DNA from: Bisporella sp. PMI_857
Taxonomy: Eukaryota > Ascomycota > Leotiomycetes > Helotiales > Helotiaceae
Assembly: GCA_021307315.1 (NCBI GenBank)
Contig: JAJSPD010000019.1
Coordinates: forward strand, 310,001 to 374,000
Direction: 5' to 3'
DNA: 64,000 bases
Shown here: positions 11,291 to 23,329 of the stretch, in pieces
Layout of the letters: the number at the start of each line of letters is the position of its first letter
Position numbering within the stretch: position 1 is the stretch's first letter
Translations under genes and position numbers: made by a program
The notes under the pieces: generated by a model
Told to the model about the DNA's origin: nothing
The model's database searches: none
Seen by the model: the letters and a program-made list of their open reading frames with translations, nothing else

Positions 11291-12083
11291 TTAGACCTGC
11301 TCGGCGCCCCATCCTCCATCTGCTTCCCTGTAATACGGAGGTGTGTTAGACGGCGGCTCGTCCGAGAGCTGGTAGGGCAGGAAGACCAACCTCATGTTCG
11401 CCGGCGGCTCAATTGATGGGATGAATTCCAATGCGACATAAGCAAGACCGATGGCGCCGATGACGGTGGCAAAGATCTTGTTCAGGGTCCAGGTATCGAG
11501 GAGGATCGAGCCAACGAAGATGTAGACTGAACTTGTTAGTGCAAGGTTTTGAGTACAGGAGGAACGTTGATGGGAAGGGCAATGCGGAAGACGTACAGAC
11601 ACCTCTACCAACGAAGGAGAAGAGGAAGGATGCGTAGCGTGAGACTTGAGGTGGGATTTGGAATTCTGGTTTATATTAGGATCTCGTTCTCGATGTTGGA
11701 GCAGGGAAGGCGGACCAAGAAGCGCAGTAGCTGCCATCGCAGTTAGCATTGAACAAGGCTTTTACAGGCGACGGAAACCTACCAAGACCAAAAATGATAA
11801 CATAAACCGCGATAATTATGTCGGCGCTGTTTACTAAAGATTAATTTCCGCGGTGCTGATATCGCCGTCGCAAACTCACAAGTGGAACTTGGGGAAGATA
11901 TGCAGAATTCCTCCCGCCACCATGAGACCACCCACTCCCAGATTAACGAGTCGGCTATACGGAGAAGCATTTGTTAGCATGTATTCGATAGGTTGTGTGG
12001 ACGCGCAATGGCTGGAGCAAATATTTTTGTTGGTAGCTTGCGCGAGGCATAGGGGGAGCTCACAAAGCGTCGGAGAAATCCAT
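11291..12083 (-). CDS. TVP15: Golgi/COPI-associated membrane protein Tvp15
   Basis: Six exons on the minus strand, 12083-12064, 11954-11880, 11826-11783, 11730-11716, 11665-11597 and 11526-11291, give exactly 152 aa. The product reads MDFSDAFRLVNLGVGGLMV, GGILHIFPKFHFADIIIAVY, VIIFGLATALLEFQIPPQVS, then YIFVGSILLDTW and EFIPSIEPPANMR, the conserved pattern of fungal Tvp15. Four hydrophobic segments fit its four-helix topology in late-Golgi vesicles. The family is linked to vesicle traffic, but its precise biochemical role is unknown. The tail (~25 residues, ending WGAEQV) is polar. Exon 4 is only 15 nt (ATALL) and is followed by a weak donor, GTCCGC. All six junctions are in phase, which supports the model strongly. 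Confidence 0.93.
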
Positions 12084-13073
12084 TGTGTTGATGTCGCAGA
12101 GAAGCAGCAGAGAGGCAAGTAGCTGGTAGAAGCCGGTGATACGAAAAATTGGACAGTGAAGGTTGTATTAAGAGGTTGTTGATCACGGAGGTTAAAAAGA
12201 AGTTTGGTTCAGTCCATCCGGCTGGCAGTGCTACGCAATGAGACTGGGCTTGGCTTGTGATGACAGGGGTTGAAGAAGCCAAACTGAATTGGGATGAGTG
12301 AACCGACGACCACCTCCTTCACTCATTGAGAGCTGCCTAGCTACAAGTGTTTTTTATCTTTAGGTTGGAAGATAATTGTGTCTTGGATATGGCGTACCTG
12401 GGGATTAAATTCCATTCACACGTCCACCTCAATCAGCACAGCCAAACTAAAGAAATATGTTAAATATCATTGTTATTCCTCCCCAACTGCTGAAAAGCAA
12501 TGGTACCTAGTGTTGGCTTCGTACAATATCTATCGTTTAGCTCTTGCTTGAGGCTAAGTTCTCTAGAGAAGATCTTGCTTCTTTTTCTGGTGCCTTTGTG
12601 GTTCTGAAAGGTAATTTTTTGGTTGCCTAATCTGTCGTCGTGGCTTTTCTGCCGTGTGACGATTCCTAAGAACGCTATATCTGATAGCTCGATTGGACAG
12701 TGCGAGGCGCAATTGGCAAAGGACAAATCAGCTGAGTAATACAGCTGCTTTCGTCAGACTGCTGTAAATTTGTGTAACGTATGCTCAATCCATAACAAGC
12801 TTCTCCATCTTACAAGCCTTTAATTCCTCTTGCTTTATAATGCTTGGCCTGTACAAGAGAGAGTTTCTACGGAAATTCAAAGTATTCTCAATAGTTTCTT
12901 TCATATTGATGCGTCCTATGTGTAGAAAAAATCAAGACAGGATAGTTATGCTCTAGCCTTCATGGCCAGCCGGCTTTCCCAACTTTTATATTATAAAAGT
13001 CACAAGACAAGCTTGGTTTCCCACATTCACGATAGGTGGTTTCTTGGATGCGTCGCGATGCCGATTGTCTGAT
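12084..13073. other. Intergenic between TVP15 promoter and DAO 3' end
   Basis: About 1 kb. One short minus frame at 12460-12726 (88 codons) has no recognisable family, signal or partner exon. Nothing else is supported. Confidence 0.55.
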
Positions 13074-14335
13074 CTAAAGCTTCGACTTTGGAGCCAAAAT
13101 CTCATCCACAATCCCCTTCGCGACATCTGCACACCCGTAAGAGGCTTGGAATCCCCATCCCGCATGTCCATAGTTATGCACCACCCAGACGCCATCGATC
13201 TTCTCCTTCTCCAGCCTCAATCCACTCTGCCTCAGCGGTCGCAAGCCCACTCCGTACCTAATAACACTTAGCTCCTCAATCCCCTTTCCTCCTGTCAGCG
13301 CAGGACACATCGCCACAGCCCGCTTCATGATCTTCAGCGCTTGATTAGGATCAACCTGCGAATCCCAGTTACCCTTCTGGTACGTCCCGCCTAAGATTGT
13401 TCCGCCGCCAGCAGCGCGCTGCATGATATAGCATGCTTGGTCGTCGCCGTCATCGGTCCCGGAGGCACAGAACATGGCTGGTACCTCGTTCCTCACTACC
13501 ACGGTAACGCCTCGTGCAGGTATGACATCCGTGTCCATGACACCACCGAGCTTGCTAGCCATAACCCCTGTAGCATTGATCACCACATCAGCTTTCTCCC
13601 CAGAATGGTGAAGCGAAGCAGCTTCAGAGATGTGGGAGAGCGAAGCGCGCTTTACGACAGCGCCGTTGGCGCAGCATTCGGAGACGAGCCAAGGGAGGTA
13701 GATGGCGAGGTTGAGACAGACTGAGGTAAAGCTTGTGCCGGTATCGTAGCCTGATGGAAGTTCAGACTTCGGTATAACTGCGAAATCTGGAAAGAGAGTT
13801 GAGAACCATGGCTTTGAAGAGCTTAGCTCGCTGCGGAGCGGTCCGCTGAATGACACTGGATCTTTTGCGCGGTTGTAGATGATGCATTCTGATTTTGTCA
13901 GTAGGTTAAAGATGGAAGATTGTCATTTGACATTGTGGTTTGGGATTGAGATGAGATAATCTCAACTTACTTTGAAAGTGGATGCCAGCCTGCGGAACAT
14001 CCTTTGCAAGTCTCGCAAATTCTGGCCAGGTATCTCTCTCGAACTTGGAATTTGGTTCATCTGACATCCTAGCTCATGGAGTCAGCGAAAAATGCACATG
14101 GGATTGCAGAATAATGACGCACGGCATGTAATTTGCTCCCGCCCATGGTGATGTGTATTCGATATCATAATCCCCAGGCATATGCTTGGCAACGACGGTG
14201 ACTTTATACTCCGGATTCTTGGACAATTGTAGAGCAGTGGTGAGCCCAGAGACACCAGCCCTGATTACAGATGAGCTGAGAAAATACAGTTCATAAGTTT
14301 ACCACAACTTACCCGACGACAACGATATTTGGCAT
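13074..14335 (-). CDS. DAO: D-amino-acid oxidase (FAD), peroxisomal
   Basis: Four exons, 14335-14313, 14260-14123, 14068-13971 and 13888-13074, give 357 aa, normal for the family. The N-terminus MPNIVVVGAGVSGLTTALQL is the Rossmann FAD-binding GxGxxG element, split by intron 1 after a 23-nt first exon. The C-terminal signature VVHNYGHAGWGFQASYGCA matches the DAO family pattern, and VIRYGVGLRPLRQSG carries the substrate-binding Arg region. The enzyme oxidises neutral or basic D-amino acids to 2-oxo acids, ammonia and H2O2. The last three residues are SKL, a perfect type-1 peroxisomal targeting signal, which would place the H2O2 near catalase. D-aspartate oxidase is the nearest alternative and cannot be excluded by eye. 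Confidence 0.93.
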
Positions 14336-15067
14336 CTTGGCTTCTACCGTACGTTGGGCTTCTTCTTTGGGTATCGTAGCAATGATAGATCAAGAGAAAA
14401 TGCTATGAGTTCAACACGAACGAAAAAAGAAGCAAGAAGATGATTAAGTAAGAAATGCTAGAAACTTCTTCTATAAATCTATACGAATGACTCTTTTATC
14501 TACAAGGTCGCGTCAGTGTTCTGCACAGCAAAAATCACCATCCCCCACCTTTGTCTTTGGCAGCAACAATCATCTATAGAGCACGTGATGTAGCTACCTC
14601 TTTGTAATTGTGATAGCAAATGCAATAATAGAGTGATGTGACTTTGATGTATAAGGCCCCTGAATGCAGCTAATTTGCCTCATAAAATGGTAAGCACTAC
14701 CACTAGAAAAGTGCTGTTCGATGTGTTAATGACCAATGCAAGCAAGCTTCGCTAGTCTGGGATGAAGAGTCAACAGAATGATTTAAACTTGCATTATCGC
14801 TATGTGTATTTGCATTCTCTATTCATCATGGTAGGCTTGTAGATACCGTAGGGTCCCTGGCCGTTATTTCCATGATCTCTTTATGTACATGCTTCTCAAG
14901 TCTAATGCAGAACGCCATTAACAGGCTTGTAACCCGAGCACTTCGGAGATACAGCCTCAATGCTTTCCTCCCTAAACGCCTTCGCTCAAACCAATTGCAT
15001 ATTTAGATGCTGGATTCCAGGATACAAGAAGAGGGCGGTGATGTAAATTGTTGGTATGTAGATGAGA
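14336..15067. other. Intergenic between DAO start and OTU gene 3' end
   Basis: About 0.7 kb, AT-rich, containing the DAO promoter. I see no coding signal or structured element. Confidence 0.55.
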
Positions 15068-16455
15068 CTAATATGAGTAGTCAAAGTCTTCAAATGATAC
15101 CCCTTCAATGAAAATAGGTACATTGTCAAGGCCGTCAAAAATCGTTGGGTCGATATAGCCGCTAGCGTGAATACGGGCATTATTCTTCATTAGCTTTCTT
15201 TGCTTACTAGTGATGTTCCTGCGCGATCGCCCTTGTGGGATGTAGCGCTTGGAGCTGAGTGAGCCTGGGCCGAATGAGGTGTTAGATGACTCGGTTGATT
15301 CTGATGCTGACCGATACGAATCTGAACTGCTAGCAGAATACTGGGAACCGGAAGGATCATCATCGTCATCATCATCGATAATAATTACAGAAGGAACTTC
15401 GATAGACGGTCTGACGACAGGAGGTTCGACGGATTGTTTAACAGAAGGAGCCTCAATGTGTGTCTTGACTGGAGGAGCCTCATTGGAGGATTTTGGCATC
15501 ATGAGCGCTTGAAAATGGCCACCAGCATTGAACCGAACTGAAGAGTAGTGGCGCCAACCATGAAAAGCGACGTGGGCTACAGGTCGATCGATACCCTCGT
15601 CACCTCCGTAAACTATGTCTCCCAAGTACCCGCTTTCAGTGCTTGTCTGTACGTGAACCTTAATATTGATATTGTAGGCTCTCGCAATAGCCTTGAGTTC
15701 GAGGTGGTCACCCCATTCACGATCCTTTGAAACTCGTCGAACGTACGCCTCCCATACCCCAGCCTTTTCAGCCTCGCTCAATTCTCTAATTATTGGAACT
15801 GGTGCAGACCTGTAGGAGGGGTTTCGATTTTCTCTCTTGCTTCGTCGAAGCTCAGATTGACCGTGTGCTTGGAAATCGATGTAGGGTCGGTACTCATGGG
15901 GTTCGCTGCGAAGCTGAGTCACCATGGCACGTCGAATGGCTTGATGTTGATCTTGATGGCCATAAAGTTGATCTGATACAGCACGGAATAAACAGTTACC
16001 TATATGATATCAGCTATCTATCTAAGAAAAGGTAGCAACTTTGTGTGGTTAATGGTGAAATGCCCGCGAGTCAGGATGTTGATCCCAATCACAGGAATAT
16101 TTTTGTTATGAATGTCGTATATTAAAGATATAAATCAACTTCAGCGTTGTGTTGCAGGTCTCCTGAGCTTCGCAGGCTTCTGCAAGAGAGTGTGGATGCA
16201 TACTTTGATGCTGACACGTTGAAGGCTTATGATGACCCACCATGCTTCAAAATTGGGTAAAAAGGAAGTATGATAAAACTTACCATCATTCAATATCTCC
16301 ATGATAGTAATGTCTCCTTTCATCTGGGCAAAGTCATCTTTCAATTTGTTCTCCATCTTTGCCTTGTGGGCAGGTCGAGTAAGGGTAATCTTCAACTTCA
16401 GAGATGTTGTTCCAGCAGCCTTACTCGCGTGTGTCTGTACCTTTTGGCCAGCCAT
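15068..16455 (-). CDS. OTU-domain cysteine protease (deubiquitinase)
   Basis: Two exons, 16455-16284 and 15999-15068, give 367 aa; the 284-nt intron is long for this window. The splice joins ILND to GNCLFRAVSDQLYG and so rebuilds the OTU catalytic motif, with Asp57 and nucleophile Cys60 (DGNCLFRAV). The catalytic His is His208 in GWRHYSSV, near the end of the domain. A basic insert of about 40 residues (SELRRSKRENRNPSYRS) interrupts the domain between these motifs. The C-terminal third is disordered: a VPSV/EAPSVK repeat-like region, seven consecutive Asp and a long Ser-rich stretch. OTU enzymes remove ubiquitin from substrates; which chain type is cut cannot be read here. The fold resembles OTUD3/OTUD6-like proteins. 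No zinc finger is seen. Confidence 0.9.
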
Positions 16456-18571
16456 GATGTGCGGTGGGAGTCGTAGAGTTTTGTGATGAGCGTGTAAATT
16501 GTTGATAGGAAGCCAAAATGGCAGAAGAATCTAACGACGACCCTGGTGGAGAAGTCGTTTGCAAACTGAAATGAACAGACTGAAATAATTCTGCCTCCTA
16601 TCCTGCGTCATCCCTGCCGGGCTAGCTTACCTACCCCTGTTTTGCGGCTAGGACCCAGCCTTGCATGTGAGCCACAATAGGAAGCGGGGCAGTGGGTTTG
16701 ATCACGTGAAGCTCGAAATATCGAGTCAGGGGCTCGGTTAGCTCTTAGATCAGTTGTATCGCACCTAGTATATGGGGTATTTGATTTATATTCTAGCACA
16801 ATAACATTTAGTGTTTTCATTCACAAATTCAGGTTGCACGTATTGGAGTCAGGTAACAAAAATTAGTCTTGGATACTGGTGCAAATTTTCTCAGCTAATA
16901 TGCTGCCAAGATTCTTCCCTAAGAACACGAAAAGAAAAGCCTTCACCAGCATGTACAAGTTGCGTGTCTCGTCCTTGACGATCAATTTACCTCCATCAGA
17001 TGCCATCAGAAGACATGTGAGTATGACTATTTATTCTAATGTGAACTGTCTTCAAGCCAAGGCATTCACTTTTGACAACTATAATCATCTCGTCGCATCT
17101 GTTTAAAAAACCAATGTTGATGATCAACACTATGAATTATCGATGTGAGCATATTGCCTTAGGAGCTTATGGGCACCGATTTCTTCAACAATTGCGGTAT
17201 AAGCTCACAGGTGAGTATAACCGGAGCATAAAGGAAACTTCAAAATTCCTGGGTATGCTGACGTGTTGAAAACTTAGCCTCCATTCTGACGTAACGAGAC
17301 TTTGGTAGTGAGTTTATTTCTTAATTTACCTCCGGGTGCTGACAGGCTCGCTCAACCAACGGTTGCCAGCCCTTACTCCTTAGTGCATTCAAGCTGTCGG
17401 CTTGTCCAAGTAGCCTTTTAGTGATATCCACATTGGTGATAGTGTATTGGGAGAGTTCTCTATGGCAAAATTGGACACCAACTTGGAATCTATGGAATCT
17501 TAGTTTTGAATCTGCAAGTTGACAAAAGGGACAAAGAGAACTGAATGAGAAGCCGACCTCGGCAATTGTCTCTCCAGAACGCGCTTCCAACCAAGATTTC
17601 TGAAGGTGCCAAAATCTTGTTGTCGAACATTCTGTGCCCAAAGAAGCAGAACCTATTAGAAAGCCGTATTTGGACCTCAGTATGCAATCAATGATGGCAC
17701 AATAATGCAGCGGAGTCCAGGGCTACCTGGCCACTTATAAAAACGTAAAGGTATTCCTAAGAATGGTAGAAGCAATGAAATTGAAGCAATTACTTTCAAC
17801 TAGGTCAATCAGCCTAAAATCTCTGCAAGCAGGGCCAATCTAAACCGTCTAATGTTCGACATGGGTTGAAATATTTGAGACAAGGCAACTGCTGGAGCCA
17901 GACTTAGATTCATAGCGATTGGCATGAGCAATGATTCATATGTTTGCATGAAGTATCGGGGGAAAAAGAGGGAACACCCATGGGAGCGTGACAGCGACTG
18001 AAGACAAGGTCTCCATTGGCATGATCCGCACAAGGCTCTGGGGCTGGCCCCAAAATAGCCTAAAGTCTTGGCGCATTAACACTAAATCTGCCCTGAAATC
18101 TATCTTCACGGGCACGAAGCCTTGAAAGCTGGCGAGCCTGCAATATGACAGATGTTCGGCATATCTTTTTATAAACAAAGCAACAGTGTTTCCTACTCCG
18201 TCTGAATATCTCAACGCCACTCCTTCCATAGTTCTACGGCACAGACGGAAGAAGAGTAGCACTTCTCATGTGGATCGTCGGGGGGCTCGGAAGTTAACAA
18301 GGAATGTGGAGTCATTTAACTTCAAATTCTATATACGAAGTACTATATACGGTCTTTTTAAAAAGCTTTTTTAACCTAAGCTAAAGTCTAACAGCTTTAC
18401 CGGTCGCTGTCTTGGCATACGTCGTGAATGTCTAACTTGAATCACGATTCATGGCATTTCGTGATTCTGCCACTCCATTCATGTCGATTGAGTGTACCTG
18501 CTCAGGTGTTCTCGTATAAAAGGGGGTAACCTCCAAATTTTACTCTCTTATCACAGTTTTGGCTACCGACA
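16456..18571. other. Long intergenic region between OTU and GMC genes
   Basis: 2.1 kb between divergent genes. The longest minus frames, 17321-17641 and 17936-18262, are about 107 codons. They have no recognisable domain and no splice partner that I can defend. No repeat or RNA gene is apparent. Confidence 0.5.
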
Positions 18572-20386
18572 ATGAAATATCTAAAGATTCTCGTTGTCGC
18601 TGCGGCCACGCTTGTAGCAGGAGGTCAAGACAGGCGACAATACCATGACAGATATTGGAGAAATGATCCATGGGATATAATTGTTGTGGGTGCTGGGCCT
18701 GCTGGAATAATTGGTATGGTGACATACTTCAGATACTAGATCTCAGCTGATACATGATACAGTTGCGGATCGATTGTCAGCTGCAGGCTTTTCAACGCTT
18801 CTTCTGGAAAGAGGTGGGCCGTCATATGGCGTAACGGGCGGTGACCTCAATAACCGCAGGCCTGTGAGTTTAGTCTATCAATGAAACTACCCGATATACT
18901 GACGATAGCCCGACAGCCTTGGCTCAACGAGACGGATCTCACTAGAGTCGACGTTCCTGGACTTTACAAGTCCATCTTCGGAGGCAATGCTGGAGATCTA
19001 ACATGTGGACCGGTCGTCAACGCTTATGGTGGATGTACCATTGGTGGGAGTTCAGCAATCAATGCGGGGTTGTACTTCGAGCCACCAGAGAGTGATTATG
19101 ATCTCTACTTTCCCGAAGGATGGAAGTCTAACGACATGATAAATGCTACACGGCGATTGAAGAACGTGCAGCCACCTGTCAGCATAACATCTCAAGACGG
19201 AATGCGATACCTTCAGACAGGGTATGATGCGGCCAGGAAATGGATTGTGGACAATATACATTTCAGAGATACCGACTTTGCTGCCACTCCTAATAACAAG
19301 ACAGGAGTATTTGGTCATCCAGTCTACAACTATATCTTTGGCCAGAGAGGTGGCCCTGTTCGGACCTACCTACAGAGCAGTCTGAAGCGCAAGAGATTTC
19401 GCTTGCAAAGATACACTACAGTTGTCCGAGTTGAGAGAAATGGTAATAGAGCTACAGGCGTCACTGTCAAGATCAATGGTACAGAGTCCCTCATCAAGCT
19501 TTCTGAGAGAGGACGAGTCATTCTGAGCGGTGGAGCTCTTCTGAGCCCCGCGTTATTGATGTATTCGGGTATTGGAAGCCAGGATGTTCTTGCCACTCTC
19601 CAAGCAAGCGGGAAGCTCTCTCCAAGCCTTCCCAGCAAGGATTGGATAAATCTCCCAGCCGTGGGTGCAGGACTTTTTGATAACCCCAACACATTTATCG
19701 AATTAGAGGGTGATTCCATCCAATCATATACACATTCGTACGATAATCCTCCACCAACCGATGAGCAGCTTTATCTACGAAGTAGAAGCGGTCCATACAG
19801 CTTTGCAAGCCAAACATCCGCCTTCTGGGATACATTAACTCACCCTGATGGCCGCACCGCTGTATTCCAAGGAACCATTGATTCGTCTGGGCATGGCGAT
19901 TTCATGAGCAACAAAACAATCACTCTTAATGTTTACGGTACTAGTGGACTGCTATCCAAAGGCCGCGTCGTTCTAGATGGAAACTTCATTCCTGGACCAG
20001 ATGCTAATGTCTACTATTCTGACCCGCAAGGTCAAGACGCAAAAGATATCGCAAGTTTTATCTATAAGATCTTCCAAGGCCTTCCAGGCTCTGGCCTCAG
20101 ATCTTTAAATATTCCTCAAACTGCGACAAAAGAAGAGATCGAGAAATACATTACAAAAGGATCTGCATATGCGAGAGGTATGGTCAATCACTGGAGCTCG
20201 AGCTGTCGGATCGGCGAGTGCGTAGATGTAAACACGAGAGTGATTGGGACGGAAAATCTGCATGTGGTTGATGGGAGCATTATTGCGCCATTAACGGTCA
20301 ATCCCCAGTTTGGGATCATGGCTGCTGCTGAGAGAGCGTCAGAATTGATTCTGGCGTTGTATGGGGAATCGATTTATGACGGCTGA
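18572..20386 (+). CDS. Secreted GMC oxidoreductase, cellobiose-dehydrogenase-like flavodomain
   Basis: Three exons, 18572-18713, 18763-18863 and 18917-20386, give 570 aa. MKYLKILVVAAATLVAGG is a clear signal peptide. The FAD Rossmann motif DIIVVGAGPAGIIVADRLSA (around residues 37-57) is rebuilt across intron 1. WLNETDLTRVDVPGLY, GGCTIGGSSAINAGLYF and the tail NHWSSSCRIG with NPQFGIMAAAE place it in the GMC family. His506 and Asn543 occupy the catalytic positions. The layout follows the dehydrogenase domain of cellobiose dehydrogenase (CAZy AA3_1), but the N-terminal cytochrome domain (AA8) and the C-terminal cellulose-binding domain are both absent. It probably oxidises a sugar or alcohol outside the cell; the substrate is unknown. 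Confidence 0.9.
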
Positions 20387-21907
20387 ATATGATGGCGTAG
20401 GAGGCGTTCGGAGAACCAGGAAAAGATGATAATAGGGAGATGTGATTAATATTGATACCCACTAGTGCATATACATAATTAATAAGCCTGAATTTCCCGT
20501 CGTAGTTTATCAAAGACAATGATGGTGATATGTTATACTATGGGCCTGTGACTGACACTCTAGAGATGAAATTTTAGAATCTGTAGAGGAAGATGGGTCA
20601 TGACGTTTAGGCAAGGCGCAACGCAGATATTTGCAGTAAAATTGTAGTGCACTTTCACATCTAGAAATTTCTAGGCTTCACAGTCTGGACGCTTGGTGAC
20701 TGCTTTCTTTTATTTCTGACATAAACAGGGCCAACCTGCTTTGATGATACGGAACAAAGTCTAAATGATATGATTATCTTTCTACACACTGAACGGCCTA
20801 GCCTTTTCTACCACTATAGGCTATACAGACATGCCAGGAACGGCTAAGGCAATACTAAGTCCTCCCATTTGCTTAGATGCAACTAAGATGTTTTGATTAT
20901 TCATACAATGATGCGCAGGCATGCAATGAAGATCATTACATGGAAGCAGCTGCTCTGTCTGGCTACAGCACAGAGTGTCTGGCTCTTCCTCTTATCGCTT
21001 TGCAGATATACAAGTGGATAGAATGAATAAAAGATATCTTCTGATTTGGTGAAATCAGGCTGTTCACAAACGTTCTTGTTTGTCAGAACCTTTTTGGAGG
21101 GCTATCTTTGTGCCTAGAAGAGTGAAGCATCCTTGTAAGTGCTCCGTAGGTACGCTATAACAATAGACCATACATGGAAGTGCAATATTTACAAAGCGAA
21201 AGTCTGTACCAACCTAGAGACCAGCTTTTTGAAAACCAAATTTTCTTCAGATAGCCAGTGAGGTTTCCTGCCACCGAACCACATACAGCTTCGCAGACAT
21301 GCAACAAGGAAATGTGGGACATGTCAGGAAGATCTAGCTGGCTATAAAGCGGATGTATCGGGTTATATACATGGTTCAAATTTGATTTACGCAGAATAAG
21401 GATCAACAGCATAAGAATACGCCTCTGATATTTTCTTTTTAACAGTTGTGTAGAAAAACAGCGAACGAGTATGACCATGAGAAAGGCTATGATTGGCTGG
21501 ATTAAGACAAATGGAATGAGCTTTTCTATACCCATTATTTCCTCCAATAAACAGCCGGAAATTATCTGAGATCAACTATGATGCATAGTTCATAAAAATT
21601 AATACAACACTCGCTTAGCCCCTATTCACCCCTGACACGATTATTATTTACCCAAATCAGCAGCTGGATAATGAAATCGACTTTGACAAGAGCAAGAATG
21701 CCTCAGAGAAGGGTTGTGTGATCGTGAAACAACTTGTTTCATCCATAAAATTTTACAAATAGAACCTACACTACCAGCCCCCGGGAAATCATGTAGGTCA
21801 CGTGTGCCAAGCACTCGCAAAAACGTGGTTCCGTCATCCGCTCAGAATGTTTCCATCTCTCAATTGACAAAACGAAGCTCCAATTGCGTCTACAATCCCT
21901 CAACGCG
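20387..21907. other. Intergenic between GMC gene and Mrp51 gene
   Basis: 1.5 kb, AT-rich. A 130-codon minus frame (21155-21547) is hydrophobic in places but has no family resemblance and poor codon character, so I do not call it. The last 200 bp form the Mrp51 promoter. Confidence 0.5.
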
Positions 21908-23329
21908 ATGAGCACAAGGAGTGTATCGCCTGGAGGTGCTCTCCTTCGAGCATCCAGGGTTTTTTCGATTCCTACGCCTCTGCCTAAACCTGCTCAGGAG
22001 CTCACCTCGTCAATAATTTTTGAATCGGACACAGCGACCACCCATCACCCTCTTCACCAAGCTATCACGACGCCTCCTACCTCACTCGCAAGGGGCGATT
22101 GGGGCTTCAAAAGGCCTTTACCTTTGCGATCAACTACTCGCACATCCACGCCTCACATTCGTGTCACAGCAATTGATACAATCGAGCATATTACGGATTT
22201 TGCATCAGCGGCTGATCATACTTTGACGTTAAAAAAATGGCAGGAGATGGGCATAAGTTTATCTACGCCTCCTATCAAATCACGGCACTCGACATCAATT
22301 CCGGAAAAGTTTCTTTCTGCTCCTCCGCAAGGCAAAGGTGTCTTTGAAAACGACGTGGATAGGACTGAGCAGGTGGAGGGTGAGCTCGGTTCGGAGGCTG
22401 TCCGGTGGAGGTATAAAGGCCCATGGCTGGCTGGAATGTCGGAAGGTCAATTCAACAAATACATCTCTACACAAATCCGACGTCGGAAGACCGAATTCCA
22501 GCAATTCCTAAGAAAAGAATGCGCAGCAAGTTTAACACAAGAACAGCAGAAAAACGCACGAGATGCCGGAGAAACTCTGCCAGTCCCTATTGCAGCGAGC
22601 GAAATAACAGAAGAGCAAGTAATGCAATATACCAAGGACCTTCGACAGGATGAAAAACAGCGCAACAAGTTGATTTGCAGATTTCTCGATTTGCCTCCGC
22701 TCCCAGTAGCCAAGGCACATCTGGACCTTGCATTGACCACAATGCTGGGGAAGCCGTTTAGAATGAAGGCTGAGGACTACTCTCCCTCTACGAATCCATA
22801 TGCCGAGATCGGCCCCCCAAAAACGCATCCTTCTGCCGGTCTGTCGTATGGTCGCACATCTGCCACCATTTACAACCATCCATTGTTCGGACCTCAAGAA
22901 TCACACCCACCCATAGAGGCTAGGGTAGTACAGCCCACGAAAGCCGCTGTCGGCTCCTATAGCGAAACCCTAGGTGTAGGAGGATTCATCACTGGCTTGC
23001 CGAGAGGCGTTAGCGGCGGATTCAAAGGCACCAATAACCCGTATCAGACGCAGATCGTCCCTGGTCTCAACAGCGTCGATCCAGATAAAGAGGGCGGATC
23101 TAAGGTTTGGGTTCAACCCCAACGGGCATCTGTCGATTCGAAGGGTCAGGTGAATCTAGAGGTGGTGCTTGCTTATCCAGAAGCGATAGCCGTATTGGAA
23201 GGCAAGACGAAGGATATCCCAACACGTGCCATGCATAACCATTTGTTCGACCATAAGTCCAAGCCTTCGCCAGCATTCAATTTCCCAAAGCCGTTCATGA
23301 GTGCGAATATCAGAGCCTCGAGGAAATAA
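21908..23329 (+). CDS. MRP51: Mitochondrial small-subunit ribosomal protein Mrp51
   Basis: A single exon of 473 aa starting at the ATG at 21908 (MSTRSVSPGGALLRASRVFS); the frame continues upstream but without another ATG. The start, SRVFSIPTPLPKP, and the internal RWRYKGPWLAGMSEGQFNKYI are typical of the Mrp51 family (Pfam Mit_ribos_Mrp51) of the fungal mitoribosomal small subunit. The Arg/Ser-rich N-terminus without acidic residues suits a mitochondrial import signal. In yeast, loss of Mrp51 blocks mitochondrial gene expression, partly through mRNA 5'-leader recognition. The C-terminal part carries GFKGTNNPYQTQIVPGLNSV and RAMHNHLFDHK. Length is normal for Pezizomycotina. Nothing odd was seen. 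Confidence 0.88.
   Translation: MSTRSVSPGGALLRASRVFSIPTPLPKPAQELTSSIIFESDTATTHHPLHQAITTPPTSLARGDWGFKRPLPLRSTTRTSTPHIRVTAIDTIEHITDFASAADHTLTLKKWQEMGISLSTPPIKSRHSTSIPEKFLSAPPQGKGVFENDVDRTEQVEGELGSEAVRWRYKGPWLAGMSEGQFNKYISTQIRRRKTEFQQFLRKECAASLTQEQQKNARDAGETLPVPIAASEITEEQVMQYTKDLRQDEKQRNKLICRFLDLPPLPVAKAHLDLALTTMLGKPFRMKAEDYSPSTNPYAEIGPPKTHPSAGLSYGRTSATIYNHPLFGPQESHPPIEARVVQPTKAAVGSYSETLGVGGFITGLPRGVSGGFKGTNNPYQTQIVPGLNSVDPDKEGGSKVWVQPQRASVDSKGQVNLEVVLAYPEAIAVLEGKTKDIPTRAMHNHLFDHKSKPSPAFNFPKPFMSANIRASRK

Noticed and set aside
17321..18262. Minus frames of ~107 codons between the OTU and GMC genes
   Set aside because: No domain, no supported start or junction; region treated as non-coding.
21155..21547. 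130-codon hydrophobic minus frame
   Set aside because: AT-rich chance frame without family resemblance; its signal-like start alone is not enough.
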